A stretch of 64,000 bases of DNA from DASRDR01 sp963812945 [NCBI: uncultured Candidatus Rokubacteria bacterium] (GCA_963812945.1 CAWEXD010000008.1:1116001-1180000); one strand, 5' to 3'; counted from the stretch's first letter, positions 11,044 through 20,241 are shown. Notes: a model not told the origin generated them from the sequence alone. Translations and numbers: made by a program.

Positions 11044-12131
11044 CCCGCCACGAACTGGTGGTAGGCGCCTTCCGAGATGCGGGACCAGCCGGCGAGCTGC
11101 GCCTGGAACTTGGTAAAGGACGCGTGCACCCTCCGGGCCATGGGGCTCTTCTCAGACTCCTCCTTGACCACCTCGGCCGCGACCTTTCTGAGGTCGCGCA
11201 GCACCGGGGCCGGGAACTGGAGGATCTCGACCTTGCCCTTGAACTCCGTCCTGAGCCGCTCCAGGGCGATCGCGTTCTTCGTGTGGTACTCGGCGCTGTT
11301 ATAAACTTGGGCGGCCGCAGAAGCATGGTCAAGCATCCGTCGCAGGTCCAAGGGGAGCGCCTCGTAGGCTTTCTTGTTGAAGCCAAAGTCGTTCATGGTT
11401 CCGGGCTCGTGCCAGCCGGGATAGTAGTAGTACCGGGCGGTCAAATGGAGGCCCAGCTTCATATCCTCGTGCGGCGCCACAAATTCGGCGGCGTCGATCA
11501 CGCCCCGCTCGAGCGCGGCGTAGATGTCGCCGCCGGGGGTAAACACCGTCGTGGCGCCCGCCCGGGCGAGGACCTTGCCGCCGAGATTCGGGATGCGCAT
11601 CCTGAGCCCCTTGAAGTCGCTGAACGCGTTGATCTTCTTCCTGAACCATCCACCCACCTGCGGAGCGAACGGAAACGCCGGGCGCGGCACGAGGTTGAAG
11701 GTGGCGTAGGCTTCCTCCCAGAGCTTGAGCCCGTCGCCCTGGTAGTACCAAGCGGCCATGCCCGCGGCGTTCATGCCGAACGGGATCGTGCCGAACCACT
11801 CGAGCGCGGGCTCCTTGGCGGTCCAGTATTGCGGCGACGCGAAGAAGGCCTCGATCGCGCCCTTGGAGGTGGCGTCGAAACAGTCGAGCGGCGGCATGAT
11901 CTGACCACCCGGGAAGACCTCGATGTGGAATCGACCCCCGCTCATCTCGTCGACAGCCTTGGCGAACCACTGGGTTGCCCTGAGGTGCATGTCGAGCGAC
12001 GGAGCGAACGCGGTCGACATCCGCCACTGGACCTTCGGCTGGGCGATCACGTTCGGGGCGTCGACGACCGCCGCGGCTCCCGCGGCCGCCAGCACCCCGC
12101 CGGCCTTGACGATGAATCGGCGTCGTTCCAT
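11040..12131 (-). CDS. TRAP transporter receptor, DctP family, copy A (operon-distal)
   Basis: 363 residues. A twin-arginine-like signal ([11 protein letters not shown]) precedes a hydrophobic stretch and the mature start near [11 protein letters not shown]. The DctP core includes the ligand-binding Arg in [11 protein letters not shown] and the signature [16 protein letters not shown], which match the TakP-like 2-oxoacid or carboxylate receptor subgroup. It would deliver a small carboxylate to a TRAP DctQM permease in the inner membrane, but no dctQ or dctM lies in the window. It is the last of four tandem paralogs and its stop overlaps the ABC-type binding protein, tying the array to the sensor kinase. 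Ligand unknown. Confidence 0.9.
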   Translation of the reverse strand: MERRRFIVKAGGVLAAAGAAAVVDAPNVIAQPKVQWRMSTAFAPSLDMHLRATQWFAKAVDEMSGGRFHIEVFPGGQIMPPLDCFDATSKGAIEAFFASPQYWTAKEPALEWFGTIPFGMNAAGMAAWYYQGDGLKLWEEAYATFNLVPRPAFPFAPQVGGWFRKKINAFSDFKGLRMRIPNLGGKVLARAGATTVFTPGGDIYAALERGVIDAAEFVAPHEDMKLGLHLTARYYYYPGWHEPGTMNDFGFNKKAYEALPLDLRRMLDHASAAAQVYNSAEYHTKNAIALERLRTEFKGKVEILQFPAPVLRDLRKVAAEVVKEESEKSPMARRVHASFTKFQAQLAGWSRISEGAYHQFVAG

Positions 12132-12168
12132 GGTGCTCCTCCCTGCGGTGGTCAGTGTGGGATTCCCG

Positions 12169-13263
12169 TCACAGCGCCACGAACTGGTGGTAGGCGCCTT
12201 CCGAGATGCGGGACCAGCCGGCGAGCTGCGCCTGGAACTTCGTGAAGGACGCGTGCACCTTCCGGGCCATGGGGCTCTTTTCCGATTCCTCCTTGACGAC
12301 CTCGGCCGCCAGCTTCTTGAGGTCACGCAGCACCGGGGCAGGGAGCTGGAGCACTTCGACCTTGGTCTTGAACTCCGTCCTGAGTCGCTCCAGAGCGATG
12401 GCGTTCTTCACGTCAAAATCAGGGAGACCATAGGCCTGCGTCGCCGTCACCGCATGGTCGAGGATCCGTCGCAGATCCACCGGGAGCGCGTCGTACGCCT
12501 TCTTGTTGAAGCCGAACTCGGTCATCCCTCCGGGCTCGTGCCAGCCGGGGTAGTAGTAGTACCGCGCGGTGTTCTGCAGATTGAGCTTCATATCATCGTG
12601 CGGCCCGACCCATTCGGCGGCGTCGATCACGCCCCGTTCGAGGGCAGCGTAGATCTCGCTCCCCGGCGTGAGGACGACCGTCCCGCCGGCCTTGGCGACG
12701 ACCTGGCCACCGAGGCCCGGGATGCGCATCTTCAGGCCCTTGTAATCGGCGACGGTGTTGATCTTTTTCCTGAACCATCCCGCCATTTGTGGTGCGGTCG
12801 CCATGGCTTGACGCGGGACGAGGTTGAAGGCGGCATAGGTTTCCTCCCATAGCTTGAGCCCACCACCTTGGTGGCACCAGGCCGCCATACCGGAGGGGTT
12901 CATGCCGAACGGGACGCTGGCGAACCACTGTGCCCCCGGCTCCCTTGCGGCCCAGTAGTACGGCGCGCCCATGAACACCTGGATATCCGTGCCCTTGGAG
13001 GCGGCGTCGAAGCACTCGAACGGCGGGATGATCTGGCCGCCCGGGAAAACCTCGATTCGGAGGCGTCCTCCGCTCATCTCTTCTACCAACTTGGCCACCT
13101 GCTGCGCCGAGCCCTGGAGGATGTCGGCCGCCGCGCTCCAGGTCGTAGACATCCGCCACTGGACCTTCGGCTGGGCGATGACGTTCGGGGCGTCCACCAC
13201 GGCGGCGGCTCCCGCGGCCGCCAGCACGCCGCCCGCCTTCACGATGAATCGGCGTCGCTCCAT
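12169..13263 (-). CDS. TRAP transporter receptor, DctP family, copy B
   Basis: 364 residues with the same architecture as the other three copies: Tat-like leader [11 protein letters not shown], core GLKMRIPGLGGQVVAKAGG and [16 protein letters not shown], and C-terminal [16 protein letters not shown]. The start at ATG 13263 is preceded by GAGGAG at good spacing. An in-frame GTG at 13305 would instead overlap the copy C stop, but it would put 14 extra residues before the leader. It differs from copy A mainly in the pocket-lining middle section (for example GAPYYWAAREPGAQWF versus [16 protein letters not shown]), so the copies probably bind different ligands. Confidence 0.9.
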   Translation of the reverse strand: MERRRFIVKAGGVLAAAGAAAVVDAPNVIAQPKVQWRMSTTWSAAADILQGSAQQVAKLVEEMSGGRLRIEVFPGGQIIPPFECFDAASKGTDIQVFMGAPYYWAAREPGAQWFASVPFGMNPSGMAAWCHQGGGLKLWEETYAAFNLVPRQAMATAPQMAGWFRKKINTVADYKGLKMRIPGLGGQVVAKAGGTVVLTPGSEIYAALERGVIDAAEWVGPHDDMKLNLQNTARYYYYPGWHEPGGMTEFGFNKKAYDALPVDLRRILDHAVTATQAYGLPDFDVKNAIALERLRTEFKTKVEVLQLPAPVLRDLKKLAAEVVKEESEKSPMARKVHASFTKFQAQLAGWSRISEGAYHQFVAL

Positions 13264-13301
13264 GAAGCTCCTCGCTCCCGTCGGTCGGTGTGGGGCTTCG
13301 G

Positions 13302-14393
13302 TCACAGCGCCACGAACTGGTGGTAGGCGCCTTCCGAGATGCGGGACCAGCCGGCGAGCTGCGCCTGGAACTTCGTGAAGGACGCGTGGACCTTTCGGGC
13401 CATGGGGCTCTTCTCGGACTCCTCCTTGACGGCCTCGGCCGCGAACTTCTTGAGCTCGCGTAGCACTGGCACAGGCAAGGAGAGGATCTCGACCTTGCCC
13501 TTGAACTCGGTCCTGAGCTTCTCGAGGGCGATCGCATTCTTCGTCTGGAACTCGGTGAGCCCGTATACCTGGATCGCCGCGGTGGCATGATCCAGCATCC
13601 GCCGGAGGTCGACAGGGAGCGCGTCGTACGCCTTCCTGTTGAAGCCGAACTCGTTCATTGAACCCGTCTCATGCCAGCCCGGGTAGTGGTAGTATCGCGC
13701 GGTCTGGTGCAGGCCGAGCTTCATGTCGTCATGCGGCCCAACCCATTCGCAAGCATCGATCACACCCCGCTCGAGGGCGGCGTAGATTTCGGCGGCCGGT
13801 GTGAGGACAGGCGTGCTGCCCGCTTTGGCGTAAACCTTGCCGCCGAAGGGGCCAACGCGCATTCTGAGGCCCTTGTAGTCGCCAATCGTCGTGATCTTCT
13901 TCCGGAACCATCCAGCCATCTGCGGACCCTGGGCCATGCCAGGGCGCGGCACGATGTTGAAGGCGCCGTACGCTTCCTCCATGAGCTTGAGCCCGTCGCC
14001 CTGGTAGTACCAGGCGGTCATGCCCTCGGGGTTCATACCGAACGGAACGGTGTGGAACCACTGGATCGCGGGTTCCTTCGCCGCCCAGTAGAACGGAGCG
14101 GCCATGAATGCCTCGATGGTGCCCTGGGAAGTTGCGTCGAAGCACTCGAACGGCGGCATGATCTCGCCGCCGGCCCGGACCTCGATCCGGAACCGCCCAC
14201 CGCTCATCTCCTCGACGACCTTCCCCAGCCGCTGGGCCGAACCCTGCAGCACGTCGAGGGCGGCGGTCCACGTCGTCGACATGCGCCACTGGACCTTCGG
14301 CTGGGCGATGACGTTCGGGGCGTCGACGACCACGGCGGCTCCCGCGGTCGCCAGTGCTCCCCCGGCTTTGACGATGAACCGCCGCCTCCCCAT
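13302..14393 (-). CDS. TRAP transporter receptor, DctP family, copy C
   Basis: 363 residues. Leader [11 protein letters not shown]; core GLRMRVGPFGGKVYAKAG; signature [16 protein letters not shown]. The usual MRIP after the substrate-binding Arg is MRVGP here, and DAAE is DACE, which suggests a changed binding pocket. It is separated from copy B by a 38-base gap. The spacing between copies (about 1130 bases) and the near-identical gene ends mark it as part of a tandem duplication. No permease partner is nearby. Confidence 0.9.
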   Translation of the reverse strand: MGRRRFIVKAGGALATAGAAVVVDAPNVIAQPKVQWRMSTTWTAALDVLQGSAQRLGKVVEEMSGGRFRIEVRAGGEIMPPFECFDATSQGTIEAFMAAPFYWAAKEPAIQWFHTVPFGMNPEGMTAWYYQGDGLKLMEEAYGAFNIVPRPGMAQGPQMAGWFRKKITTIGDYKGLRMRVGPFGGKVYAKAGSTPVLTPAAEIYAALERGVIDACEWVGPHDDMKLGLHQTARYYHYPGWHETGSMNEFGFNRKAYDALPVDLRRMLDHATAAIQVYGLTEFQTKNAIALEKLRTEFKGKVEILSLPVPVLRELKKFAAEAVKEESEKSPMARKVHASFTKFQAQLAGWSRISEGAYHQFVAL

Positions 14394-14431
14394 GGTGCTC
14401 CACGCGGCAGTCGGTCGGGGTGAGGTTCTCA

Positions 14432-15523
14432 TCACAGCGCCACGAACTGGTGGTAGGCGCCTTCCGAGATGCGGGCCCAGCCGGCGAGCTGCGCCTGGAA
14501 CTTCGTGTAGGACGCGTGCACCTTCCGGGCCATCGGGCTCTTCTCCGACTCTTCCTTGACGGCCTCGGCCGCAAACTTCTTGAGATCGCGCAGCATCGGC
14601 GCGGGGTATTGGAGAATCTCGACCTTGCCCTTGAACTCGGTCCTGAGCTTCTCGAGCGCGATCGCGTTTTTCACTTGGAAGTCCGTGAGGCCGTAGACCT
14701 GGACTGCGGCGGCGACATGATCGAGCGTTCGTCGGAGATCGACCGGAAGCGCCTCATACGCCCGTTTGTTGAAGACGAACTCGTTCGTCGTGCCGGGCTG
14801 GTGCCAGCCGGGGTAGTAGTAGTACCGCGCGGTCAAGTGGAGACCGAGCTTCATGTCGTCATGCGGGCCGATGTACTCGGACGTGTCGATGACACCCCGC
14901 TCCAGAGCTGCATAGATCTCGCCTGCCGGCGTCGTCACGACCGTAGCACCCGCCCGGGCGACGACCTTCCCACCGAGGCCTGGAATCCGCATCTTGAGCC
15001 CCTTGTAGTCGCTGATCGTGTTGACTTTCTTCCGGAACCATCCCCCCATCTCCGGAGCGCTCGGGAGTCCTGGCCGCGGCACGAGGTTGAAAGGCGCGTA
15101 GGTCTCCTCCCAGAGCTTGAGCCCGTCGCCCTGGTGGAACCAGGCGGCCATGCCGGCGGGGTTCAGGCCGAACGGAACGGTGGTGAACCACTGGAACGCC
15201 GGATCCCTCTCGGCCCAGAAGAGCGATCCCGCGCTGAAGGCCTCGATCCGTCCCTGGGAGGCGGCGTCGAAGCATTCGAACGCCCCCATGATCTGGCCTG
15301 CTGGAAAGACCTCGATCCGGAACCGCCCGCCGCTGATCTCCTCGACGGCCTGCGCCAGCCGTTGGGCCGCCCCGAGCTGTACGTCGAGTGCAGGGATGAA
15401 GGAGGTGGACATGCGCCACTGGACCTTCGGCTGGGCGATGACGTGCGGCGCGTCGACGACGGCCGCGGCGCCCGCGGCCGCCAGCGCCCCGCCGGCCTTC
15501 ACGATGAACCGCCGTCGCTTCAT
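14432..15523 (-). CDS. TRAP transporter receptor, DctP family, copy D (promoter-proximal)
   Basis: 363 residues. Leader [11 protein letters not shown], core GLKMRIPGLGGKVVARAG, signature [17 protein letters not shown]-terminus [16 protein letters not shown]. As the first gene of the rightmost-to-leftmost array it probably lies nearest the operon promoter. The 242 bases upstream (15524-15765) contain no clear -35/-10 pair that I can find, and no other gene. The pocket signature has DTSE in place of DAAE. Cellular role as for the other copies: periplasmic capture of a small organic acid, for transport or sensing. Confidence 0.9.
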   Translation of the reverse strand: MKRRRFIVKAGGALAAAGAAAVVDAPHVIAQPKVQWRMSTSFIPALDVQLGAAQRLAQAVEEISGGRFRIEVFPAGQIMGAFECFDAASQGRIEAFSAGSLFWAERDPAFQWFTTVPFGLNPAGMAAWFHQGDGLKLWEETYAPFNLVPRPGLPSAPEMGGWFRKKVNTISDYKGLKMRIPGLGGKVVARAGATVVTTPAGEIYAALERGVIDTSEYIGPHDDMKLGLHLTARYYYYPGWHQPGTTNEFVFNKRAYEALPVDLRRTLDHVAAAVQVYGLTDFQVKNAIALEKLRTEFKGKVEILQYPAPMLRDLKKFAAEAVKEESEKSPMARKVHASYTKFQAQLAGWARISEGAYHQFVAL

Positions 15524-15765
15524 GGGCACGTCCTCATCGCGCCGGGGGAGCCGGCGCACACACGCGCGGGACATGGCGGAAGGGCGCAGTGCCAGGCTTG
15601 GGAGCCGCAGCGTCCCTCGGGCGGAGACGGTCGAGGGGCCGCCCAGGGCTGGCAGTTGGGGGCCTCCTTGACCCCCGGGGCCGAGCGTTCGATGCGGCAA
15701 CCCGAGGAAACCTATTCAGGTTGAACCGCACCAGTGAAGCCACGAACGGTCACCCGCACGCGTGC

Positions 15766-16041
15766 CTAGCTCGCCTGCCGCCGGCGCATCTCCGCAACCT
15801 TCTCGGCCAGCAGCACCTTCATCAGCGACTGATACGGCACGTCCCGGTCCTTGGCCAGCACTCGCAACTCCTGGAGGAGCCGCCGGGGAAGGCGGAGCGT
15901 GACCGGCCGCGTCGGGCGTTCGACTTCGGGGTCGAACTCCAGCCGCACACCCGGGCGCGACCAGTCGATCTCGCCGACGCTGTCGTGGGCCAGCCAGTAG
16001 TCCGCTACCTGGGCGTCACTGCGCTTTCTGGGCTTCTTCAT
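15766..16041 (-). CDS. brnA: BrnA-like antitoxin
   Basis: 91 residues. The N-terminal stretch SDAQVADYWLAHDSVGEIDW is followed by VTLRLPRRLLQELRVLAK, a ribbon-helix-helix-type DNA-binding segment, as in BrnA antitoxins that neutralise BrnT and repress their own operon. The start (ATG 16041) lies inside the toxin gene, overlapping its end by 26 bases. This is the usual toxin-first, antitoxin-second order of brnTA. It is a chromosomal or mobile-island stability module unrelated to its neighbours. Confidence 0.8.
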   Translation of the reverse strand: MKKPRKRSDAQVADYWLAHDSVGEIDWSRPGVRLEFDPEVERPTRPVTLRLPRRLLQELRVLAKDRDVPYQSLMKVLLAEKVAEMRRRQAS

Positions 16042-16333
16042 AGATCCCGTGCTCCTTGCGACTCATCGGGCGTGCCGAGATGATCCGGACCCGGCTCCGG
16101 CGTATCGTGAACGCCACGAACAGCGCACGTCCCTCGTTGGTGACGCCCAGCGCCACATATCGCTGCTCGTCGCCCGAGTGAGGTGTGTCGACCTGGCAGA
16201 GCGGATCGTTCAGCAGGACTTCCTCGGCCTCGGCCGCCGCCACGCCATGCTTCAGCTCCGACTTGCGCCAGTTGCCAGGGTCCCACTCGAACCCCGACAA
16301 GCCACGGATGACCACCTTCACGAAGCTCAGCAT
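16016..16333 (-). CDS. brnT: BrnT-like toxin (RelE-fold ribonuclease)
   Basis: 105 residues from ATG 16333; a TTG at 16357 could add eight residues, and neither start has a strong Shine-Dalgarno. The family pattern is complete: FEWDPGNWRKSELKHGV, EAEEVLLNDP, the H..DEQRY..LG stretch, and the C-terminal RVRIISARPMSRKEHGIYE with its Arg/Glu catalytic-type residues. BrnT cleaves RNA and slows growth until bound by BrnA. The 238 bases upstream to the SDR gene hold no gene and no clear promoter that I can see. Confidence 0.85.
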   Translation of the reverse strand: MLSFVKVVIRGLSGFEWDPGNWRKSELKHGVAAAEAEEVLLNDPLCQVDTPHSGDEQRYVALGVTNEGRALFVAFTIRRSRVRIISARPMSRKEHGIYEEAQKAQ

Positions 16334-16595
16334 AGCGCGGTGGATGTACGGTATCAAGATGTACGTGGCGACAGCCGAGTCTGCACCCTCGTGGAGGAGC
16401 GGGACTCAAGGTTACCGGCGTCGTCCTAGCCGAAGGGGAGCGCTCTTGCTCCCTCAATCTGGTGTCGGGCTGCGTCCTGTGGGGCACGAGCCGAACGGAG
16501 GCCTCGCGTGATCCGACCGGGCCAGCTGGCATGCGGACCGGGAGGTGGAGACGGATGTTGTCCGCTGACCGACGGCGCGGCGCGCGGGGCAGAGG

Positions 16596-17411
16596 CTAGT
16601 GCATCTCCACGCCACCGGCGACGTTGAGCGCGATGCCGGTGACGTTGTCGGCGCGGCAGAGGTAGACGACGGCCTCGCCGATGTCTTCGGGCGTCTGCTC
16701 GCGCCCGAGGGGGGTGGTCTGGCGGACAAAGGCGTCGAACGCCTCGTTGACCGGGACGCCGAGGGACGCGGCACGGGCGGGGGCGACCCCGTCGGTCCAC
16801 ATCGTGGTCCGGAGCAGGCCGGGGCAGACCGCGTTGACCCGGATGTTCGCGGGGCCGAACTCATGCGCCAGGGCCTGGGTGAGCCCGACGACGGCGAACT
16901 TCGACGCGGCGTAGCCCGCGGTGAAGGCGCGGCCGGTCTTCCCCGAGATCGAGGCGATGTTCACGATGGCGCCGCCACCCCGCGCCCGCAGCTCGGGCAG
17001 GGCGGCCTGGGTTATCAGCACCACACCCTTGACGTTGACGGACATCATGCGATCGAACTGCGCCTCGGTGAGCTGGTCGAACGGCCCGCCGACCAGGACG
17101 CCGGCGTTGTTGACCACGATGTCGAGGCCGCCCAGCCCCGCCACCGTCTCCCGGACGAGGCGGCCGGCGTCGGCGGCGCGCGTCACGTCGCCCACGACCC
17201 CCAGGGCACGGACGCCGCGGCCCTCGAGGCTCCGCACGGTCTCCTCGAGGTCCGCCGGCCGGGCAAGCCGGTAGGCGACGGCGGGGTCGTGCGCGGCCGC
17301 GAGGTCCGCCGCCGCCACGTGGACCCCCTCGCCGGCGAGCGCCAGCGCGATGCCGCGGCCGATGCCGCGCGCTGCACCGGTCACGAGGGCGACCTTGCCG
17401 GCGAGCTTCAC
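16596..17411 (-). CDS. Short-chain dehydrogenase/reductase (SDR)
   Basis: 271 residues, classical SDR. The cofactor motif TGAARGIG sits at residues 11-18, NNAG follows at about 101, the catalytic Ser is in IASISG, and YAASK supplies Tyr and Lys. PG-motif VCPGLLRT closes the nucleotide site. Such enzymes oxidise or reduce alcohols and ketones with NAD(P). An insertion around residues 37-60 (AAAHDPAVAYRLARPADL) makes the second strand region longer than usual. It is a single gene upstream of nothing obvious, and the substrate is unknown. Confidence 0.9.
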   Translation of the reverse strand: MKLAGKVALVTGAARGIGRGIALALAGEGVHVAAADLAAAHDPAVAYRLARPADLEETVRSLEGRGVRALGVVGDVTRAADAGRLVRETVAGLGGLDIVVNNAGVLVGGPFDQLTEAQFDRMMSVNVKGVVLITQAALPELRARGGGAIVNIASISGKTGRAFTAGYAASKFAVVGLTQALAHEFGPANIRVNAVCPGLLRTTMWTDGVAPARAASLGVPVNEAFDAFVRQTTPLGREQTPEDIGEAVVYLCRADNVTGIALNVAGGVEMH

Positions 17412-17478
17412 GACGCCCTGACTATCACCAGTTGGCGCCGACGGTCAAGGTCACCGCCCACTGCGGTCGAGATGGGTA

Positions 17479-18318
17479 TCAGTCTCCCAGGACGCGGCGG
17501 CGGAGCAGGCGGAGGTCGAGGGGCACCAGGAGGACCACCATCAGGAGGGAGATGAAGGTGAGGGCGGCCAAATGCGCGGCCACCGGCCCGCCCAGGAGGA
17601 GCCCCCGGTACGTCTGCGCCAAGTGATAGAGCGGGTTCACCGCCGACAGGGCCGCGAGCGCCGGGTGCGTGATCGGGAAGTAGGTGCCGGACAGGAGCCC
17701 CATCGGGATCACGACCAGGAAGACCGGAAGGTTCATGTGGTCGATCGTCGGGACCAGGGCGGTGAAGCAGAGGCCGAACGCCGCGAACCCGCAGCCGGCC
17801 ACGAACGCGATCGGGAGCGTCGCGGGGAGCCACGGCAGGTCGAGGTCGACCAGGCCCAGGAGCGCGAAGAGCGTCAGGACGAGCCCGACGATCAGGACGT
17901 AGATCGTCGCCAGCAGGGCCGCCCACAGCACCTCGCCCCAGACGACGTGTCTGAGCTCGACCTGGGTGGTGAGCTGGCCCTCCCAAGTCCGCTGGTAGCG
18001 CATGCGGATGAAGGCGGCGAAGAGGGCCTGGAAGACGGCCGTCATGAAGGCGGCGTACGCGAGGAGGCCCGGGGCCACGTACGTCACGTAGTCGACGGGC
18101 TGGCCGCGCCACTCGAGGTCGGCGACGTAGCCGCCGAGACCCAGGCCGAACGCGAGGAGCATCGTCACGGGCTCGAAGACGGGCGGCAGGAACGCGGTGT
18201 GCCAGTTGTGGAGGTAGACCCGGAGATGGCGGACCACGACGGCCCGGCTCTGCCACTCGAGCGCAGCGGTCAGCCAGCGCAGGGGGGAGCCCGCGAGCGG
18301 CGCCGTCGTCGCCGTCAC
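17479..18318 (-). CDS. ABC-2 type permease (NodJ-like)
   Basis: 279 residues with six predicted membrane segments and the ABC-2 pattern: an N-terminal cytoplasmic stretch, PPVFEPVTMLLAFGLGLGGY, then the conserved late loop PIGLLSGTYFPI-type sequence (here IPMGLLSGTYFPITHPAL). It would form the membrane part of an exporter of polysaccharide, lipid or drug with the ATPase just upstream. The GTG start (18318) overlaps the ATPase stop by four bases (GTGA), indicating coupled translation. Substrate unknown. Confidence 0.88.
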   Translation of the reverse strand: MTATTAPLAGSPLRWLTAALEWQSRAVVVRHLRVYLHNWHTAFLPPVFEPVTMLLAFGLGLGGYVADLEWRGQPVDYVTYVAPGLLAYAAFMTAVFQALFAAFIRMRYQRTWEGQLTTQVELRHVVWGEVLWAALLATIYVLIVGLVLTLFALLGLVDLDLPWLPATLPIAFVAGCGFAAFGLCFTALVPTIDHMNLPVFLVVIPMGLLSGTYFPITHPALAALSAVNPLYHLAQTYRGLLLGGPVAAHLAALTFISLLMVVLLVPLDLRLLRRRVLGD

Positions 18319-19232
18319 GGCTCGAGGGCCAGCTTCAGGAACAGGTCGTCGAGCGTCGGCCCGCGCACCTCGTACCGGAGGTGCGGGAAGGCCCGGGCGA
18401 ACTCCGCGAGCGCCTCGGCGCTGAGCGCCACGTGCCAGTCGCCCAGGATCGTCGCGGGCTCGCGGAGCCCCCGCTCGGCGAGCCAGGGCACCATCGAGGC
18501 CGCGATGCCTGCCGGCGCCGACACCACGACGACGTGCTCGCCGACCGAGTCGCCGAGAACGGCCTTGGGCGTCCCGTGGGCGATCACGCGCCCGCGGGCC
18601 AGGACCGTGAGCACGTCGCTCAGGCGCTCCGCCTCGTCCATGTAGTGCGTGGTGAGGACGATCGCCAGGCCCTCGGCGCGCAGCCCGTCGACGAGCTGCC
18701 ACACGGCGACGCGGGCCTGGGGATCGAGACCGGTGGTGGGCTCGTCGAGGAAGAGCAGTCGGGGGCGGTGCACGATGGCGCGCGCGAGCATCAACCGCCG
18801 GCGATAGCCGCCGGAGAGGGTCTCGGGCTTCTGGCGCGCGTACGGGTCGAGCTCGAACCGCTCGAGCAGATGGCCCACTCGCTCGCGCAGCGCGTCGGGT
18901 CGCGGCCGGAAGTACTCGGCGGCGATCAGGAGGTTCTGCTCGACGGTGAAGTCGCCGTCGAAGGTGTCCTCCTGGGTGCAGACACCGATGAAGCGCTTGG
19001 CGCGCCCCAGGTCGCGAAGGGCATCGCTGCCTTCGAACCGGATCTCCCCGGCGTCGGGAGTCAGGAAACCGTAGAGCATGCGGAGGGTCGTCGTCTTGCC
19101 GGCGCCGTTCGGGCCCAGGAGGCCGTGGACCTGCCCCGGGTGACAGGCGAGGTCGACGCCGTCCACGACCCGCCGGCCGCCGAGGTGCTTGACCAGGGCG
19201 CGCGCCTCCAGCATTGGGGTCACGGCGCTCAT
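18315..19232 (-). CDS. ABC transporter ATPase (NodI/drug-export type)
   Basis: 305 residues from ATG 19232. Walker A GPNGAGKTTT, Q-loop VCTQED, signature LSGGYRRR, Walker B LLFLDEPTTGLD and H-loop TTHYMDEAERL are all present. A C-terminal extension after about residue 230 is typical of the NodI/DrrA export group. It powers the ABC-2 permease encoded immediately downstream. The 154 bases between its start and the amidohydrolase contain no gene. Confidence 0.93.
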   Translation of the reverse strand: MSAVTPMLEARALVKHLGGRRVVDGVDLACHPGQVHGLLGPNGAGKTTTLRMLYGFLTPDAGEIRFEGSDALRDLGRAKRFIGVCTQEDTFDGDFTVEQNLLIAAEYFRPRPDALRERVGHLLERFELDPYARQKPETLSGGYRRRLMLARAIVHRPRLLFLDEPTTGLDPQARVAVWQLVDGLRAEGLAIVLTTHYMDEAERLSDVLTVLARGRVIAHGTPKAVLGDSVGEHVVVVSAPAGIAASMVPWLAERGLREPATILGDWHVALSAEALAEFARAFPHLRYEVRGPTLDDLFLKLALEP

Positions 19233-19386
19233 TGTACCGATGCCACGCGTGGGCCGACGCGGGTCGGCGAGCATCGACGGGGGCGGGGAGAACCCGCGAC
19301 GGGTGCGGAACGATGGCCGGGCTCGCGATCCGAGATTGCTCGCGAGCCGGGGGAGGAGGGTGAGTTACCGGAGGACGGGGCCGCCG

Positions 19387-20241
19387 TCAGGCGCGCAGAC
19401 CCAGGATCCGCTCGGCGTTCCTGAGGTAGACCTTCTCCAGCACCGCGTCCGGGTAGCCCTCGGACTCCCAGTCGCGGAAGAGCCGCTCGTAGCTCAGCAC
19501 CGGGTAGTCCGAGCCGAACATCACCCGGTCCTGGAGCCGGCCGCGGATCTCGCGCTTGAGCGCCTCCGAGAAGTACTTGGGCGACCAGCCCGACATCTCC
19601 ATCGAGACGTTCGCCTTGTGGAGGCAGACCGCGATCATCTCGTCCTGCCACGGCCACGACGGATGGCAGGCGATGATCGTGAGGCCCGGGAAGTCCGCCG
19701 CGACGTCGTCGAGGTGGGGGATCGGCCGGCAGTACTTCAGCTTGAGCCCCATGCCTCCCGGCGTCCCCGCGCCGAAGCCCGTCGTGCCCGAGTGGAACTG
19801 GACGGCCTTCCCGAGCGACTGGCAGAGGTCGTAGAGCGGGTAGAAGCGATGGTCGTCCGGGAAGAAGGCCTGGGCGGTGGCCTGGAACTTCAGGCCCATG
19901 AGCCCGAGCGTCGTGAGACACCGCTCGGCCTCGCGGAGCGCCTCGCGCCCGCGCCACGGGTCGATCATGGCCCAGCCGCCGGGGAACGTCTCCGGGAAGC
20001 GCTGGACGAGGTCCGCGACGTAGTCGTTCGTGAGGGGCGGACCCCCCGACCCGGCGGCGGCGTCCCAGCCGATGATGCAGGCCCGGACGTCGGCCCGCCG
20101 GAGATCCTCGACCATCTCCTCCTCGGAGCGCACGTCCGGCCGGAACTTGTAGTAGCGCTCCATCGGCTCGAGGTACGGCCCCCACGCCTCGTACTGCGGG
20201 CGCGTGGACAGGTGGCAGTGAACGTCGATCGCCTTCGTCAC
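19387..20241 (-). CDS. Amidohydrolase-2 family metal-dependent hydrolase/decarboxylase
   Basis: 284 residues. The TIM-barrel metal ligands are visible in order: DVHCH at the N-terminus, the Lys-containing strand GLKFQ, FHSGTTG, the IIACHPSWPW histidine and the late FGSDYP aspartate. This is the ACMSD/gamma-resorcylate decarboxylase-type group (PF04909), which acts on aromatic acids or lactones. A C-terminal stretch LEKVYLRNAERILGL is the usual family ending. No pathway neighbours define a substrate. An inverted repeat begins two bases before its start codon. Confidence 0.88.
   Translation of the reverse strand: MTKAIDVHCHLSTRPQYEAWGPYLEPMERYYKFRPDVRSEEEMVEDLRRADVRACIIGWDAAAGSGGPPLTNDYVADLVQRFPETFPGGWAMIDPWRGREALREAERCLTTLGLMGLKFQATAQAFFPDDHRFYPLYDLCQSLGKAVQFHSGTTGFGAGTPGGMGLKLKYCRPIPHLDDVAADFPGLTIIACHPSWPWQDEMIAVCLHKANVSMEMSGWSPKYFSEALKREIRGRLQDRVMFGSDYPVLSYERLFRDWESEGYPDAVLEKVYLRNAERILGLRA

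Larger units (their letters stand above)
11046..15523 (-). repeat. Tandem array of four ~1130-bp DctP gene copies with homogenised ends
   Basis: The 3' end of each copy begins a near-identical block at 11046, 12175, 13308 and 14438. The first 66 bases are identical in copies A, B and C, and D differs by one base, although synonymous change would be free there. The signal-peptide and first mature codons are also strongly conserved between copies, whereas the centres diverge. Gaps between genes are 37-38 bases. This fits tandem duplication followed by gene conversion at the ends and divergence of the ligand pocket. Confidence 0.85.
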
